64,000 bases of DNA from Coturnix japonica (lineage: Eukaryota; Chordata; Aves; Galliformes; Phasianidae), in contig NC_029516.1 of assembly GCF_001577835.2 (NCBI RefSeq), positions 63,353,292 through 63,417,291 of the forward strand. The letters run 5' to 3'. The translations under genes and the position numbers were made by a program. Below are positions 59,621-64,000 of this stretch, piece after piece. Positions within the stretch are counted from its first letter, which is position 1. Each line of letters opens with the position of its first letter. Below the pieces are notes generated by a model. The model worked only from the letters and a program-made list of their open reading frames with translations. It had not been told where the DNA came from and did not search any database.

Positions 59621-62600
59621 AGGGGTCTCTGGTTTTCTCCTCCTGTTTTCAACTCCTGATTCCCTGAAAAGTTGTAGCTGCAGCCCTTGCTGCTGCTGAG
59701 GGCTTTCTGCAAAGCCTTTCATTTCTTTCAGCTGCTTTGTAACTCTTGATTTAGGTGTTTGCCATTATAACCATACAGCATAGCTCTGTCCTGATGCTCC
59801 AGGAGTTCCTACAGTGATTTCTCTTGTTATTACATTTTAGTTAATTGCACAGATTAAAAGAAAAAAAAATCATTTAATGGTTGAAGATGTAAGGAGCATT
59901 AAAATAGTAAGAATAATTAACATATTGTCATTCTTTTCTATGAATGTAAAGCTTCTGAATAAACAAGTATATTTCATGTTCAGTTGAACAAGTATTTAGC
60001 ATTAGATCAAATGTTAAATAGTAGTGATAAGGAAATCTGGCAATACAAATTCAATCAAAGCTAAAGAGAATCAGTCACAGTGGTAATGTTGGCAACAACA
60101 GCCTCAACTATTAGCACTTTCATCTAGAGAAAAAAAACAAACAAATGATAATATTCTCCCCAAACTGCATACAAGATTAGGTTATATTAAATCCCAAGAT
60201 CAGGTCATAGTCCTGTGCTGAATGGATCACAAAATGCATGGTTTCTAAGTTTTGTTTAAAGGAAGATGATTGATGACAACCTCACAGGGAGGAAATACTC
60301 TAATCCTTCACAAAAGAGAACACACACACACACATAAATTGTGGATATTATCCCAGGATACCCGACAAAACTTCAGTCACCATCTTCCTCATTTTGAACT
60401 CTATGAATAATCATCCAAGTCCCAAGGTGTAAAGGCAAAGTTTGTGTCTATTGCCTCAGTGAAGCCATAGGTTCTATGTTGCCCCTTTGGTAAGCAGGGT
60501 GTGAGTTCTGCTCACACATTCAGTGGTGTACAGACGATAGACAGCCAAAAGGTGTCCTTATGCTGTAAGCTGTAAAGAAAAACATGGAATACTGGCAGCA
60601 CTGGTATGACTCTACAAAGGTTAACTCAGAGATGATGTTATGTCTGCAGTTTGTAGGTGTTAAGGCATACTATGAACAGTTATCTTTCAGAGGAATAGAA
60701 GAGTGTATTCTGCCCTCCCTTGAGTGCTATTCTACCATCACATTATCTACATAAACAGAGAAGACAGCTTTTGTCCACTTCTATGGCTTGGCCTGTAATA
60801 ACATACCCAAAACTAAGGATCCTTGTGGTTTTCCACACGCTATATTGTTTACTGTTTGAGCAACCTGCTCCACCTCTGAGGATAAGCAGCTCCATCCTGC
60901 TGTACCTGACCACTCTGGATGAGTCTGCAGATCAGAGCAACACTTTTCAAAGTTGACATTAATGTAGGAAATGGTGTTGGAACAGCTGCCCTGCTACAGA
61001 GTCAGGATTTGGTTGAAGAACAGCATATAATGTAGATCATTTAACTTCAGTAGCACCTTACAGTGCTTCACAACCTACCCACCTAAACACAGATGGGACA
61101 GCTTACATTGCATGAAAACATACTCAGTTAATGTGAGTGGGCTAAGCCAACATAAAAGAAGTTAATGACTGCTTTCCAGTGATTTTGAAAGAAGAAAACG
61201 TCTCTGAGGACATATTCTTTCCTCCAAGGAAGGTGAAATTTCCTCTTTCTGGATCTCAATAAAGTCACTTCCACATTTTTTTCCTCTGTGAGGAGTAGTC
61301 AGAATACCTCTTTTTCTCTATAAGAAAGTCTACATGGACAGGATACTCTTCCTGCTGAAATACCACAGACTTCATAAATAAGTCACTAATGTAAATAATG
61401 GATAAATATTTAATAACTTTAAAATGCAGAAAAGAAATTCAATTAGAGGGCATGTAACATGTCCCACTTGTACCTATTTTACATCTGCTATGGATTTACT
61501 ATAGCTCATGAAATGGAAAGTTAGAACAATTACTTTTGTTAAATCTGTGCACAGTTATTTCCACATAAGCAAAATGCAGAATTATTCAGCAGTCTTATTT
61601 TTATAGATTTATTAAGTGTGTTTTATAGTATTCCCTCAACTTGAAGATAATCTTAAAATATTAACTCTCTTTCTAAAAATACACTCATGAAAAGAGTTTT
61701 ACTTTTATCTGAACAGCACAGAGAATATTAACTCTAAGCATTCCAAGAAGGATCAAAGGATGGATCAAAAGGCCCCTTCTTCGGATGGAGTCATCTGCTA
61801 AAGTGACTTTGTCTTCTGAGTTGTCTTCTATCTTGCCTGAATACAAGAGATTGCCTAAACTTTACCAACTTTATCTGCCACATCCCACTGACCATTATAC
61901 TTTCCCATTAGTCCTGCATTAGCACACACAGGATGGACAGTGAAGTTAAACTCAAGATTTCTTTCTAGTGTTCCTTGTTTGTGAAGTTTAAGACTGATGC
62001 AGAGGAAGTTTATCTCCTGAAAATAAATGAATGATTACTTGTAGGATATCATCTGGAAGACTATCTTGCTTGTCAGTGTTTCTTTTTTTCTTGCAAAGTT
62101 TAATAACCCAGTAGAGAAACCTTGGATTAGGATTGAAGAAGGGACCTGTCATAGGAGCTCATGGGAAAGTATGAACCACAGCCATCTAGCAGAAAGCTTA
62201 AAGCTACTTGGAATAGGGTTATACATAACTGAATCATATACGAGACAAAAAACGATAGAATGGATAAAGTATGTTTTTGTCCATGTATGTGTCGGCAAAT
62301 TAAACCTTATTAGAGTTCCACCCTAAGAAAATATGGGTATTAAATTATAGGATGTCTGCTACATATTATCAACAGAGAAAACAAGACTTAGATGAAAAGC
62401 TTTGGGAGATCAGGAGATTTTTTTCCTGGGCAAAAAAGAAGGGGTAAAAATCACAGGTTAAAAGAGTAGGTTGTAATTGGTTGGGTGATGATTACTAGCA
62501 GAAAAGAGTTTGTGCAGCAGATTATCAGAATGTGTCAGGGATATCGTTGCTTCAAAATCTAGTGAAGGGAAATTTTTTCTAAATTTTACCCTAATTAACT

Positions 62601-64000
62601 CAGCAAAAGTGTTTGGAAAGGCAAAATACAGCTTAGGCAGGACTGTTGATAGAATGACAGTTCTTTTGAAAGGAAGGCAGGAGTTTAGTATGCATTTTTT
62701 ATCCTGTTGGCTCTCTGCTTTGATGGTCTCTATGTAAAAATGGCGTTGGACATCTCAGCAAAAATAACTTCAGGGAACATCTGAAAGATTTGGTCTTCCC
62801 AGCATAAAAACAAAGCTAGTAGAAGTACTACTCATATTCTGCTTCAGGAAAAACTTGGAGTGCACCTCCAGGGAACATTCTTTCCCTAGAAAACATGATA
62901 CAGAAGGAACTGGTCAGATAATTCTTAGTGTCTCACAAAAGCAAATTAAAAAAGACTTCCAGACAGTCTGAAACAGTCTGCTTAAAGTCCTGAGGACTGA
63001 ACTGAAGGTCTTGTGGAACAAGACCTCTTTCACAAATATAGACACCTTAACCATCCCAATATGCTAAAGAATTTATAGTTAGAGAGTCATGAAAATATAA
63101 AAGTTTTAATCACTGGCAGACTGGTGGACCAAAATCAGCCCTTTAAAAAGCAAGAGACCAGGCTTAATTGTCTGGAAACTTCAGGTAATATTCCATTTCC
63201 ACTGAATGAGTTCTTGTTCAGGAATGAGTTCTTGCTCAGGAGAAAAGCAAGCATAATGTGGTACATGACAGTCAAACAGCATCCATCATAAAACAAACAG
63301 AGATATAACATTTAGTAAGTATTCCAAAGTTTCATTTTAGCAGTTGCAGGATGAGGGATGGAAGCCTTAAAACAAGACTCTTAGTCTTAAGGCACGGGAA
63401 GCACTGACAGTAGAGCATACTTGGCCAGATGAACACAGTTACCAATGCTGCAATAGAAAATCATCAGGACAAAACGAACTGAAGGAAAGATATAAACCAC
63501 TGTGTATGATTACAGGAGCAACAAATCTTCCATGGAGCTTTTGGAGCTGTAGGAATAAGCTGCCAGTTTTGAGGATGTATGACAGCAAATACAAGGCAAT
63601 CCCAAGTGCTGCTTTAAAAGATATGTAGGTGGGCCCTAAGAAGAACAAAAAGGCCAATTAGTTGGAGAGGAAACAAAAGTTTCAGGATGATGCAGGATAA
63701 TATGCATCATTAACAAAACTGCTGACTTCAGACGTCCTGTCTTGTGAGCTGCAGACAGATATGTGAGCTTCGTTCAGGGTATCCTCTGTCTTATGAAATA
63801 GCACCCTTAAAGATGAGGGAAGATAGGCAGCAGATATGTCTCCAAGGATGGATTAGGGGGTTGTATTACTGTATTACTGGGGACCAAGTGAGAGGAAATA
63901 GGAGTCCAGAGTCGGTGTATACATCTTGCAAATACAGAAAAATATATACTTTTAAGGGAAACAAAGCTCATCCCACTATGATAGGTGATGTTTTCTTTGT
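59621..64000. other. No gene seen
   Basis: AT-rich DNA without a recognised exon or repeat apart from a short ACAC run near 60,320. I looked here for N-terminal EFCAB6 exons on the minus strand and found none that I could support. Confidence 0.5.

Overview
This window is bird nuclear DNA, most likely from a galliform (chicken-like) species. The main reason is the many CR1 LINE pieces, several with the typical avian tail built on repeats of 'ATTCTATG'. Mariner relics and an ERV-L class retrovirus copy fit the same picture. There are no bacterial features. All assignments come from reading the sequence and from memory of the families; no database search was run.

The one host gene I recognise is EFCAB6 (EF-hand calcium-binding domain 6, also called DJBP). 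It runs on the minus strand from about 54.9 kb down to its stop codon at 12.72 kb. I located ten exon remnants in the expected order of the protein. The four most 3' exons are open, have good splice sites and end in a normal stop with an AATAAA 68 bases downstream. Upstream exons at 21.1, 24.6, 32.1, 46.5 and 54.8 kb carry in-frame stops, and the exons at 32 and 48 kb also have damaged splice sites. The locus therefore looks like a decaying or lost gene (unitary pseudogene).

An ERV-L class provirus (38,684-46,488, minus strand) sits in an EFCAB6 intron, about 25 bases beyond a splice donor and in the gene's own direction. Its pol region is broken. Its gag frame is open for 1129 codons and has unusual parts: an N-terminal membrane segment, about 1 kb of 21-bp tandem repeats encoding an exact seven-residue coiled coil, and a second repeat of 11 residues.

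The flanks are dense in repeats. At 1.4-6.2 kb lie a degenerate tRNA-Glu copy, an LTR scrap, a 2.6 kb CR1, an unidentified multi-copy gene-like unit with repeated PMEVDPP motifs, and a mariner relic. At 55.3-59.6 kb lie mariner, CR1, a second copy of the gene-like unit in the same orientation, and more CR1. A short tRNA-headed, CR1-tailed SINE-like element with a doubled head lies at 36.2 kb. The remaining long stretches (6.2-8.2, 8.7-11.3, 24.8-32, 36.4-38.7, 48.2-52.5 and 59.6-64 kb) are AT-rich intron or intergenic DNA in which I see no gene.
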